Both the position numbers and the translations under genes were made by a program. Below are positions 6,668-13,160 of a stretch of 16,456 nucleotides of DNA, one piece after another (position 1 is the stretch's first letter; each line of letters starts with the position of its first letter). The notes under the pieces are model-generated. The model saw only the letters and a program-made list of their open reading frames with translations, was not told the origin of the DNA and did not search any database. This DNA is from Chloroflexota bacterium (GTDB lineage Bacteria; Chloroflexota; UBA6077; JADZDV01): positions 1 to 16,456 of the forward strand of contig JADZDV010000241.1 of assembly GCA_020850915.1 (NCBI GenBank), written 5' to 3'.

Positions 6668-8019
6668 CGCCGCGGCGGCCAGCCCGCCGCTTCCTCCGTC
6701 TGAGACAGGCGGCGCTGCTGTCGGTTGCAGCGGCGTGCGCCCTGACGACGGCGTTCCAGCCCGCCGACGCGGCGGAGCCGGCGCCGACGCTCCAGGTCCG
6801 GACCTTCGCGAACGGCCTGCGGGCCGTCATCCAGGAGCGTCCCTGGAGCCGCGTCTCGGCCATCTCCGTCGGGATCGCGGGCGGCTCGCGCCACGAGGAT
6901 CCCTCGACGGTGGGCGCGGCGCACTTCATGGAGCACATGTACTTCCAGGGCACGCCGCGGCGTCCCAGCGTCGCCATCGCCCAGCAGGATCTGGAAGCGG
7001 TCGGGGGCTGGAACAACGCCTGGACCAGCACCGAGTCGATCAACTTCCAGATCATGGTCCCGGCGGAGGCGTTCGACCTGGGGCTGGACATCCTGAGCGA
7101 CAGCCTGGTGAACGCGCTGTTCCCAGCCGAGCAGCTCGAGCGAGAGCGGCGGGTGGTGATCGAGGAGCTGAACGGCTCGCGCAATACGCCGTGGCGCTAC
7201 GGGCTGGAGCTGCTCCAGAGGCAGGTGCTGGCCGGCCACCCGGCCGCGCAGCTCCCGGCCGGAAGCCGGGAGACGGTGCAGTCGATCAGTCGGGACACGA
7301 TCCTGAAGTTCCGGGACGAGCACTTCGTGGCCGCGAACATGGTGGTCGCGGTGGTAGGCAACGTCCAGGCCGCGGAGGTGTTCCCCAAGCTGGAGGCGGC
7401 GTTTGCCAACATGCGCCAGGGCCCGGTCCCAACGTCGCTGCCGTCGGCGCCGCCGCCGCCGAAACCGGGCCTGACCACAGTGGACATGCCGATCCAGCAG
7501 GCTCAGATCTCGCTGGGAATCCCGGTGGTCGGTGAGAATAGCCCAGACCGGTCGCCGCTGGAAGTGGCGGCCAACCTGTTGGGCGACGGCGGCCAGCGGC
7601 TGCGACGAACACTGGTGGACGAGGAAGAGGCGGCGTCCGGCGTTGGGACGGCCTACTGGCAGTTCAGCGACGTGGGCGTGTGGGTAGCGGTGGCCTCCGC
7701 CGATCCCAAAGACGCCGACCGGGCGATCGCCCTGGTGCGCGGCGAGCTGGCGAAGCTGCGTGAGGCGGCGCCTGATGACGAGGAGGTGGCGGCGTCGATC
7801 GGCAATCTGGTCGGCTCGGCGCGCCTGGCGCGCGAGGGCAGCATGGCCGAGGCGGTGAGCATCGCGGACGGCTACGTGACCAACACCTACGAGACACTGG
7901 AAGAGTACGTAGATCGCATCAGCAGGGTGACCCCGGCGGATGTCCAGCGCGTGGCGCGACAGTACCTCGACCCGGCACAGCTCACGATCGTCGAGGTGCG
8001 TCCCCGGCCGAACGGTTGA
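6664..8019 (+). CDS. M16B zinc metallopeptidase, catalytic subunit, exported
   Basis: A 451-residue processing-peptidase-like enzyme (pitrilysin clan, M16B). The GTG start overlaps the final TGA of the upstream M16 gene by four bases, so translation is coupled. The first ~37 residues are a signal peptide ending ADAA. The zinc motif HFMEH is at 87-91, with the third ligand Glu167 in VVIEEL, exactly 76 residues after His91 as the family requires. TSTESINFQIMVPAEAFDLG and ERERRVVIEELN are standard M16 segments. The C-terminal half keeps the fold (PADVQRVARQYLDPAQLTIV) but the usual R..GLxY motif reads DEEEAASGVGTAY, so the R/Y pair is missing. This complements the upstream protein. Together they should form a heterodimer that cleaves short peptides or misfolded segments outside the membrane. 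Confidence 0.92.
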   Translation: MTPRRPARRFLRLRQAALLSVAAACALTTAFQPADAAEPAPTLQVRTFANGLRAVIQERPWSRVSAISVGIAGGSRHEDPSTVGAAHFMEHMYFQGTPRRPSVAIAQQDLEAVGGWNNAWTSTESINFQIMVPAEAFDLGLDILSDSLVNALFPAEQLERERRVVIEELNGSRNTPWRYGLELLQRQVLAGHPAAQLPAGSRETVQSISRDTILKFRDEHFVAANMVVAVVGNVQAAEVFPKLEAAFANMRQGPVPTSLPSAPPPPKPGLTTVDMPIQQAQISLGIPVVGENSPDRSPLEVAANLLGDGGQRLRRTLVDEEEAASGVGTAYWQFSDVGVWVAVASADPKDADRAIALVRGELAKLREAAPDDEEVAASIGNLVGSARLAREGSMAEAVSIADGYVTNTYETLEEYVDRISRVTPADVQRVARQYLDPAQLTIVEVRPRPNG

Positions 8020-8336
8020 TGGACGCCAGATCGGAGTGCGCGCGAGTCGGAGCGCAACTGGCCGACGCGCAAGCGCTCAAGACAATGTGATCTGACCGGA
8101 TCGGGCACACGCTCTCGGCGCGGGCAGTGACGGGGGTGTGACAACCACTGGCCCGCTGAACCGTCCGCGGTATAGCCGGAGAGCCGAAAGCAAGCGGAAC
8201 GACTGGGCCATGATCTCCCGAGCAGTTGAGAGAAATCGGGGCCTTGTGATCTGGCTGTGTCGCGGTGTGTGGGGCCGTTACGCGCTTGGAGTGCGTCTGG
8301 TGCGGCGCTGTGATGTTCCGAGAACGAAGCGCCGCC

Positions 8337-8342
8337 TATGAT
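8337..8342 (+). promoter_or_regulatory. -10-like TATGAT upstream of the parB-like gene
   Basis: In the 406-bp gap 8020-8425, where I see no gene, TATGAT is the best -10; the -35 position (TGTTCC, 8314-8319) is weak. It predicts a leader of about 75 nt that contains the 18-bp palindrome at 8381-8398. Confidence 0.35.
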
Positions 8343-8380
8343 GGCTGCCAGGACGCGCCAGGGGTTGTCGGTGACTCGCG

Positions 8381-8398
8381 AGCGCCGGCGCCGGCGCT
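8381..8398. promoter_or_regulatory. Perfect 18-bp palindrome in the leader of the parB-like gene
   Basis: AGCGCCGGCGCCGGCGCT is its own reverse complement. It ends 12 bases before the Shine-Dalgarno AAGGAGGG (8411-8418) and 27 bases before the GTG start. Possible roles are an operator bound by a dimeric HTH protein (including the ParB-like protein itself) or an RNA hairpin near the ribosome site. GC-only palindromes arise more easily in such DNA, so significance is uncertain. Confidence 0.5.
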
Positions 8399-8425
8399 GT
8401 CTCTTCTCTGAAGGAGGGATGCCGA

Positions 8426-9448
8426 GTGCCGGATATCGAGCTGAAGAAGATTCAGCCAAACAAGCTCAATCCCCGTCTGAAGTTCTCCAAGGCGGGGCTG
8501 GACGATCTCGCGGCGAGCATCAAGCAGTACGGCATTCTGGAGCCGATCCTGGTGCGCCCGGTCAACGGCCATTATGAGGTCGTGGTTGGGGAGCGGCGCT
8601 ACCGCGCCGCGCAGCAGGCGGGCCTGGATACCGTGCCGGTGGTGGTCAAGGAGTACAGCGACGAGGAGGTGATGGAAGTCAACCTCGTCGAGAACGTCCA
8701 GCGCGAGGACCTGTCCGCGGTTGAGAAGGCCAAGCTCTGTCAGGAGCTGCGCCGCCGCTTCTCGGACAAGTACCAGAGCTGGGACGCGCTCGCCCGCCGG
8801 ATCGGCGTGGAGCCCTCGACGGTCCGGACCTGGATGCGGACCCTCGGTCTTCCCGAGGAGGTCCAGGAGATGATCGCGCCGCGGGAGACCCAGCGCGTCC
8901 CCGAGGGACGGCTGGACTACCGCACCGCTCTCGAGATCGCCCAGTGGATCAAGGAGCCATCGATCCAGGCGGAGGTTGCCGCGAAGCTGGCCGACGAGCC
9001 GCTGCCTCGCAAGGTGCGCGAGGAGGTGATCCGCCGAGCCGCGACTCAGCAGCCGGCGCGGGTGGAGCGCGAGAGCCGCGAGACGCCCAAAGAGGAGGTC
9101 TCACGGATCGTCCAGGAGGTCTCCCGCGAGGTGCGGCCGACGATGGTCTTCAGCCACCGCCACTACCGCGCCGTGCTGGACGGCACCAAGACGCAGAGCA
9201 CGCGACGCCGACCAGACCCCCAGATCCAGAAGGGTGCCCTTGTGCGCGCAGCGGTCACCCACTTCGCGGACCTGGAGATCACGGACGTTGTACGCAAGCG
9301 TCTGGGCGAGTTCACCGACGAGGACGCTCGTCGCGAGGGTGGGTACAACCTGACCGAGTTCCAGGAGTACTGGCGCCGGCTGAACGGCGACTGGAACCCG
9401 GATGAGGTGGTCTACCTGATCAACTTCCACGTTGCGCGGGTTCGCTAG
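8426..9448 (+). CDS. ParB/Spo0J-like protein fused to a C-terminal ASCH domain
   Basis: A 340-residue protein. Residues 3-100 are a ParB N-terminal CTP-binding domain: LDDLAASIKQYGILEPILVR, GERRYRAA (55-62) and ENVQREDLS (89-97), the conserved nucleotide motifs. Residues ~100-200 form the helical DNA-binding part with an HTH at about 119-141 (DALARRIGVEPSTVRTWMRT). Instead of the ParB dimerisation domain there is a charged linker (200-235) and then an ASCH domain (about 236-338): MVFSHRHYRAVLDGTKTQST, the GTKTQSTR signature (253-260), a strand EITDVVRKRLGEFTDEDARR, and VVYLINFHVAR. Lys255, Ser258 and Glu304 align with the YqfB ac4C amidohydrolase residues K21, T24 and E74 as I recall that sequence. 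There is no parA beside it and no parS (TGTTTCACGTGAAACA type) site was seen. GTG start with AAGGAGGG seven bases before. Confidence 0.9.
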   Translation: MPDIELKKIQPNKLNPRLKFSKAGLDDLAASIKQYGILEPILVRPVNGHYEVVVGERRYRAAQQAGLDTVPVVVKEYSDEEVMEVNLVENVQREDLSAVEKAKLCQELRRRFSDKYQSWDALARRIGVEPSTVRTWMRTLGLPEEVQEMIAPRETQRVPEGRLDYRTALEIAQWIKEPSIQAEVAAKLADEPLPRKVREEVIRRAATQQPARVERESRETPKEEVSRIVQEVSREVRPTMVFSHRHYRAVLDGTKTQSTRRRPDPQIQKGALVRAAVTHFADLEITDVVRKRLGEFTDEDARREGGYNLTEFQEYWRRLNGDWNPDEVVYLINFHVARVR

Positions 9449-9463
9449 ACGAGCCCGCGCAAC
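9431..9463 (+). terminator. 14-bp hairpin centred on the parB-like stop codon
   Basis: GTTGCGCGGGTTCG (9431-9444) pairs with CGAGCCCGCGCAAC (9450-9463) with a single G-T wobble; the five-base loop CTAGA contains the TAG stop (9446-9448). There is no T-tract. It is the strongest simple hairpin I found and lies between convergent genes, so a terminator or RNA-protecting 3' structure is likely. Confidence 0.6.
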
Positions 9464-9479
9464 GGCGGCCTGGAGGGAG

Positions 9480-9538
9480 GAGACCGGGAGCTGGCGGGTC
9501 GGGGCGGAAACCTCGCGCCCGACTGACACCCCGGTCTC
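9480..9538. terminator. Second, longer stem-loop between convergent genes
   Basis: GAGACCGGG (9480-9488) pairs with CCCGGTCTC (9530-9538); inside it GTCGGG (9498-9503) pairs with CCCGAC (9518-9523) and GCG (9504-9506) with CGC (9514-9516). It could end transcripts from both strands. No T-tract on either side. Confidence 0.4.
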
Positions 9539-9544
9539 TCCTGT

Positions 9545-9589
9545 CCAGGGTCTTACGCTCCAGGGTCTTACGCTCCAGGCTCTTACTCC
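9545..9589. repeat. Three tandem copies of a 15-bp unit
   Basis: CCAGGGTCTTACGCT occurs exactly at 9545-9559 and 9560-9574; a third, diverged copy CCAGGCTCTTACTCC is at 9575-9589. The third copy contains the stop codon and last codon of the minus-strand redoxin gene, so the array probably grew by duplication of its 3' end. Confidence 0.85.
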
Positions 9590-10098
9590 GGCTGCCAGTC
9601 CACGCCGCCACTGGCGCCGCCGCGGCTGATGGCAACGAACTCCAGCCAGCCCAGCAGCGAGCGCTGCGTCGGCAGGCCGAGGTCGTCCGGCGGATCCCAC
9701 GCCGCCCAGACCTCCTCGCGATGGTCGCTGATCATCGCCGCGGGGACGCTCAGTCCCTGCTGGCGCACCGTCGCGCCGGTCGAGTCGGAGAGGACCCGGA
9801 ACGGCAACCCCAGCTCCGCGGCCAGTCGCGCGCTGACCTCTGGTGGGTCCGGTGTGACGACCAGCACCTCGCAGTGGCGGTCGACGTACCCGGGATGATG
9901 CCGCTTCAGGCGGCTCAGCTCGGCGCGGCAGCGGGGACAGCCCGCGCCGTGCAGGAAGAAGATCGCCAGGTTCTTGCGCAGCCGGAAGTCCCAGAGCCGG
10001 ACGGTGTGTCCGTCGGCGGCGGGCAGGGTGAAGGCCCGCGCGAACCGCCCGGAGCGCGGCCCGCGGATGATCGGCGCGGCGGGCTCGTCGATGCTCAT
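9583..10098 (-). CDS. Thioredoxin-fold redoxin (AhpC/TSA-like) with a CPRC motif
   Basis: A 171-residue cytoplasmic protein; no signal peptide. The central part is a thioredoxin fold: FTLPAADGHTVRLWDFR (AhpC/TSA-type opening), then LAIFFLHGAGCPRCRAELSR with a C54-P-R-C57 pair at the N-terminus of the first helix, then VLVVTPDPPEV, and a cis-Pro-type loop LSVPAAMISD (116-125). It would be a thiol-disulfide oxidoreductase or peroxiredoxin-like protein; the CxxC favours redox relay over a classic peroxidase. The ATG at 10098 was chosen because GGAAGGG precedes it and because the longer frame only runs antisense into nonsense of the SPFH gene tail. It starts 28 bases after the SPFH stop, so the two genes form a likely operon. 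Confidence 0.82.
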   Translation of the reverse strand: MSIDEPAAPIIRGPRSGRFARAFTLPAADGHTVRLWDFRLRKNLAIFFLHGAGCPRCRAELSRLKRHHPGYVDRHCEVLVVTPDPPEVSARLAAELGLPFRVLSDSTGATVRQQGLSVPAAMISDHREEVWAAWDPPDDLGLPTQRSLLGWLEFVAISRGGASGGVDWQPE

Positions 10099-10126
10099 GA
10101 CCCTTCCAAAGCCGCGGATGGTCCGG

Positions 10127-11122
10127 CTAGCGTCGGGTCGGCGAAGGGGCGGGGGTGGGGCGCGCGGGCGGAGCTGGCAGGGCGGTGGGCGCCGGAGCCG
10201 GGGCGGTCGCGCCGGTTCCCGATGATGTTGACGATCCGCCAGGGGTGGAGGCGTCGGGGTTTGGCAGCGGCACCTGGAGCAACGGCTGGGTGTCGCCGGT
10301 GACCATCGGCAGCCGGCCATCCCAGCGGGTCCAGCGGAGATAGTCGACAAGCTGCGGCGTGATGCTGGTCGTGCGGACCTGGTTGGCCTGCGCCTCACCC
10401 CGCGCTCGCTCGATCTGGGCGTTGGCCTGCCCCTGGGCCTCGGCGAGCGCCTGATCTGCCTGGATCTTCTTCTGTGCCAGGATCTGCTGCTCGGTCTCTA
10501 CCGCCTGGGCAGCGGTCTGCTTCCTCTCGATCGCCGCCTGGTACTCGGGCGAGAACATGATGTTCGAGATGTAGATGTCGTCCACGACAATGCCGTACCG
10601 CTGGAGGTTTTCGCCAAGCCGCTCCCTGGCACGGTTGCGAATCTCGTCGCGCTTGGCGAGGATGTCCGTGACCCGGTACTGCGGCACGACCTCCTTGATG
10701 AAGTCACTGAAGGCCGGGTCGATCACCTTCTCGGCAAAATCCAGGCCGACGTTCTGATAGAGGTCGTTGGCGCGGTTCTGCTCCAGGTGGTAGTTCATCG
10801 TACCGGAGAGCTTGACCGACTGGAGCTCCGCGCTGGCGGCGTCGATATCCTTGAAGTTGTGGGGCTGGACGCGCGTGTTCACTTGAATGATGCGCTGAGC
10901 GATCGGGATCAGCAGGTGGAAACCGGGCAGCAGGACGCCCGGCTCGACGCGACCGAACGTCGTCACGACGCCGACGTTGCCCGCCTGGACGACCGCGCCA
11001 GACATGTAGGTCAGTGCCACGCCGAGGACGAGCAGCCCGACGATCAGGAACCGTCCAATCGCCCAGACGTGCGAGCCGGCGCTGCGTGGGAATCGCGGAA
11101 GCTCTAGATCGCGTCGGTCCAT
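10127..11122 (-). CDS. SPFH/prohibitin-family membrane protein
   Basis: A 331-residue membrane-anchored scaffold protein. A short cytoplasmic start (MDRRDLELPRFPR) leads to one membrane segment (about 20-43, RFLIVGLLVLGVALTYM), then the Band-7/SPFH domain: NVGVVTTFGRVEPGVLLPGF (49-68), TRVQPHNFKDIDAASAELQS, QYRVTDILAKRDEIRNRARE (149-168) and YGIVVDDIYISNIMFSPEYQ, characteristic of prohibitins. A charged coiled coil (about 195-250, Q/A/E/K rich) follows, then WTRWDGRLPMVTGD, the typical prohibitin end motif, and an extra Pro/Ala/Thr tail (291-331). Such proteins form large rings that organise membrane proteases and redox complexes. The ATG at 11122 follows AGAAGGGG; the frame is open farther upstream but that part is Arg-rich noise. 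A redoxin is encoded 28 bases downstream. Confidence 0.88.
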   Translation of the reverse strand: MDRRDLELPRFPRSAGSHVWAIGRFLIVGLLVLGVALTYMSGAVVQAGNVGVVTTFGRVEPGVLLPGFHLLIPIAQRIIQVNTRVQPHNFKDIDAASAELQSVKLSGTMNYHLEQNRANDLYQNVGLDFAEKVIDPAFSDFIKEVVPQYRVTDILAKRDEIRNRARERLGENLQRYGIVVDDIYISNIMFSPEYQAAIERKQTAAQAVETEQQILAQKKIQADQALAEAQGQANAQIERARGEAQANQVRTTSITPQLVDYLRWTRWDGRLPMVTGDTQPLLQVPLPNPDASTPGGSSTSSGTGATAPAPAPTALPAPPARPTPAPSPTRR

Positions 11123-11261
11123 GGTGAAACACCCCTTCTCAGCCGGCTGCAGCCCAGGCTGTGCCTGCCGCGTCCGCCCCCGGCGGCGAACCCAAGGCTG
11201 CCAGGCCCGTGCCCGGTCAGACCGCCCGTCACGATCAATCCGCCAGGGCCGGTACGGCGCA

Positions 11262-11267
11262 AGTGTA
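11262..11267 (-). promoter_or_regulatory. -10-like TACACT for the SPFH-redoxin operon
   Basis: TACACT on the minus strand, the same hexamer as in front of the M16 operon; the -35 is weak. It implies a leader of roughly 130 nt. Apart from this I see nothing in 11123-11357. Confidence 0.28.
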
Positions 11268-11357
11268 CGCCTCACGAGCGAACGCGGGCCGATCTTTCGA
11301 GAGATGGAACGGGCGGCCGTGCCGTCTGGCTGAGACCGCCTCTGATCCCGCCTGACC

Positions 11358-11587
11358 TGTGTTGACACAGCCGTCGTCGGGGCGCAGCGGGCAGCGCCTC
11401 TGCAACATCTCAGACCAGCCCATCGGGGTCGGCGGGCGGAGCAAGCAGCGCCCCGACCGGATCACCCGCGTTGTCGGGGGCACACGGGAGCCGGGGAGCG
11501 GGTGCGACCGACTTGTGTTGAGAACGGCCGTTGTAGGGGCGCCCCAACCGGTCTGTCGGCCACGCTGCAACCTCTTTCGGGCGCACT
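11358..11587. repeat. Dispersed palindromic repeat, copy A (one full and one collapsed unit)
   Basis: Two units in the same orientation. Unit 1 runs about 11358-11460 and unit 2 about 11514-11585. Each begins with TGTGTTGA, then GCCGT(C/T)GT(C/A)GGGGCGC. Unit 1 keeps left arm, loop (TGCAACATC...ATCGGGG) and right arm AGCAAGCAGCGCCCC. In unit 2 the arms are joined directly as GGGGCGCCCC (11536-11545), i.e. the loop is deleted. The tail CTGTCGGCCACGCTGCAACC with TTTCGGGCGCA matches copy B downstream of the lipoprotein gene. No ORF or transposase is inside. Confidence 0.75.
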
Positions 11588-11687
11588 CCCGGGGAGGGTA
11601 ATGCTTGTCTGGAGCCGCCTCGGCATAGTAGCCTGCGACCAGATAGGACAGCGCTTCGCCAAGGATGAGCGGTAAGGGGTGTTGAAC

Positions 11688-12902
11688 ATGAGAAGAGGAT
11701 GGCTCGGTGAGTCCGCCAGCGTGAGGGGCGCGCTCGCAGTCGTGCTGGCGTGCGTGGTGGGGCTCGGGGCGTGCGCGCCCGCGGCGCCGGCGAGCAAGCC
11801 GGTCGAAGCTCCGACCTCCGCGCCGGTAGCCGCCCCGGCCGCTCCCGCGAAGCCGGCGGATGCCAGCGCGGCAAAGCCCGCGACGAGCCCGGCGGCCGCG
11901 GCGAGTCCTGTTGCGTCGCCGGCGGCCCCGGCTGCCTCGCCAGCGGCCGCGAGCGGGCCGCTGACCACCCTCAGGCTCGCCGCGACGGCCTCGATGAACT
12001 ACGTGAGCGTCTACGTGGGCGTCGAGAAGGGCACGTTCTTGAAGTACGGTCTGGACGTGAAGCCGAACCTGCTGGCTAGCGGCCCCGAGGCGGTGAAAGC
12101 CGTCCAGGCTGGCGATGCGGAGATCGGCGGCGCCAACTTCGCCACGCTCATCTCAGCACGAGCTGGCGGGACGAACCTGAAGGGCTTCGCCCTGCTGATG
12201 AGCGACCCGACGGTGCTCAACAACGACGACACCCTGGCCATCCTCGTCCCGCCCGGCTCGCCGATCCAGAAGGTCGCCGACCTGGCCGGCAAGAAGGTGG
12301 GCCTTACCGTCGGCGGGGCGGTCGATCCGTACATGCGGCTCCAGCTCCAGGACGCGGGCGTGGACCCGAGCAAGGTGGAGCTGTTCAACGGCACCTTTGC
12401 CAACATGCCTTCCATTCTGAAGAGCGGCAGCGTGGACGCCGCCCTGTTCCAGGAGCCGTACGGTGAGCAGTATCTGAACGACGTGCCGGGTGGCCGCGTC
12501 CTGGTCCGGGGCGGCGGCAAGGTTGCGTTCCGCATCCAGGCCGCGGCGACTGACGAGTGGCTGGCGAAGAACCGCCCGCTCGCCGAGAAGTTCGCCACGG
12601 CGCTGGCTGAAGCCAGTCAGTACGTCCGCCAGAACCCGGAAGAGAGCGCGACGATCTCCACCCGCTGGCTGCCCGGCCTGTCGGCGGTCGTGGCGCGCAA
12701 GGCGATGACCCACCTGGACTTCGACCCCCGCCTCTCGCCGTTCATGGCCACCTCCTGGGAGGGCGACGCCAAGACGCTTCTAGACCAGAAGCGCACGACG
12801 CGGCTCGTGTCATTCAACGAAGGGTTCGACTCGACGATCCAGGACGGGGTGCTCCAGCAGCAGCCACAGTTCTTCTCGGACTTGAAGCCCATCCCGCGGT
12901 AG
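11688..12902 (+). CDS. ABC-transporter substrate-binding lipoprotein, NMT1/SsuA/TauA type
   Basis: A 404-residue exported lipoprotein. Signal sequence with lipobox LGAC, lipidated Cys29, then a long Ala/Pro/Ser linker (about 30-87) that spaces the domain from the membrane. The periplasmic-binding-like fold begins TTLRLAATASMNYVSVYVGV, followed by EKGTFLKYGLDVKPNLL (a hallmark of the NMT1/SsuA group), AVQAGDAEIGGANFATLISA, VADLAGKKVGLTVGGAVDPY, and SGSVDAALFQEPYGEQYL. The group binds sulfonates, nitrate, taurine or thiamine precursors; the ligand cannot be told from sequence. ATG at 11688 was preferred over upstream GTG/TTG because AAGGGGT stands seven bases before it. No permease or ATPase gene is in the window, so it is an orphan here; repeat copies flank it on both sides. 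Confidence 0.88.
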   Translation: MRRGWLGESASVRGALAVVLACVVGLGACAPAAPASKPVEAPTSAPVAAPAAPAKPADASAAKPATSPAAAASPVASPAAPAASPAAASGPLTTLRLAATASMNYVSVYVGVEKGTFLKYGLDVKPNLLASGPEAVKAVQAGDAEIGGANFATLISARAGGTNLKGFALLMSDPTVLNNDDTLAILVPPGSPIQKVADLAGKKVGLTVGGAVDPYMRLQLQDAGVDPSKVELFNGTFANMPSILKSGSVDAALFQEPYGEQYLNDVPGGRVLVRGGGKVAFRIQAAATDEWLAKNRPLAEKFATALAEASQYVRQNPEESATISTRWLPGLSAVVARKAMTHLDFDPRLSPFMATSWEGDAKTLLDQKRTTRLVSFNEGFDSTIQDGVLQQQPQFFSDLKPIPR

Positions 12903-12908
12903 CAGGAT

Positions 12909-12928
12909 GGGCCGCGACCGCGCGGCCC
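12909..12928 (+). terminator. Hairpin after the lipoprotein gene
   Basis: GGGCCGCG (12909-12916) and CGCGGCCC (12921-12928) form a perfect 8-bp stem with a four-base loop, six bases past the stop codon. Without T-tract; position and strength suggest a terminator. Confidence 0.55.
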
Positions 12929-12938
12929 CCGCGCGACG

Positions 12939-13118
12939 TCAGGCCCGAGTGAGCCACGGCCATGTGCGCTCGCCGCGCCGCGGCGCGAGCGGCACCCGCT
13001 CGTTGATAGGACCGTTCGATCCATCCGGGTTGGTCATCGCCCAGCCGGTCTGCTCGCCGTCCCGGGGCAGGCTGTCCGGGAGGTCCCAGGCGAGATAGAC
13101 CGTGGTCCAGCGCGGCAT
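12939..13118 (-). CDS. Short unrecognised ORF, probably the end of a broken gene
   Basis: A 59-residue ORF with very strong G/C preference at third codon positions, unlike the noise around it. It contains WTTVYLAWDLPDSLPRDGEQ and GWAMTNPDGSNGPINERVPL, which read like a real protein but which I do not recognise. The coding-like frame continues upstream beyond the ATG (FQYARQHW) to about 13160 and stops being protein-like exactly where the palindromic repeat copy B begins. The simplest view is that this is the C-terminal fragment of a gene cut off at the repeat; a genuine small gene starting at 13118 is possible but no good Shine-Dalgarno is seen. Confidence 0.35.
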   Translation of the reverse strand: MPRWTTVYLAWDLPDSLPRDGEQTGWAMTNPDGSNGPINERVPLAPRRGERTWPWLTRA

Positions 13119-13160
13119 GGCGCCAACCCCAACTGACCAGTGCTGGCGCGCGTACTGGAA

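Noticed and set aside
8020..8336. Possible small genes in the gap before the ParB-like gene
   Set aside because: Plus-strand ORFs here (for example 8138-8341) have no ribosome site and no coding-type third-position bias; the minus ORF is composition noise.
9545..9589. CRISPR array
   Set aside because: Units are contiguous with no spacers and only 15 bp long; no cas genes.
10099..10398. Upstream extension of the redoxin ORF
   Set aside because: Overlaps the SPFH 3' end in another frame and is low-complexity; ATG 10098 has a ribosome site.
11123..11368. 82-residue upstream extension of the SPFH protein
   Set aside because: Arg-rich, no domain, and the internal ATG at 11122 has a Shine-Dalgarno followed directly by a normal prohibitin-type start.
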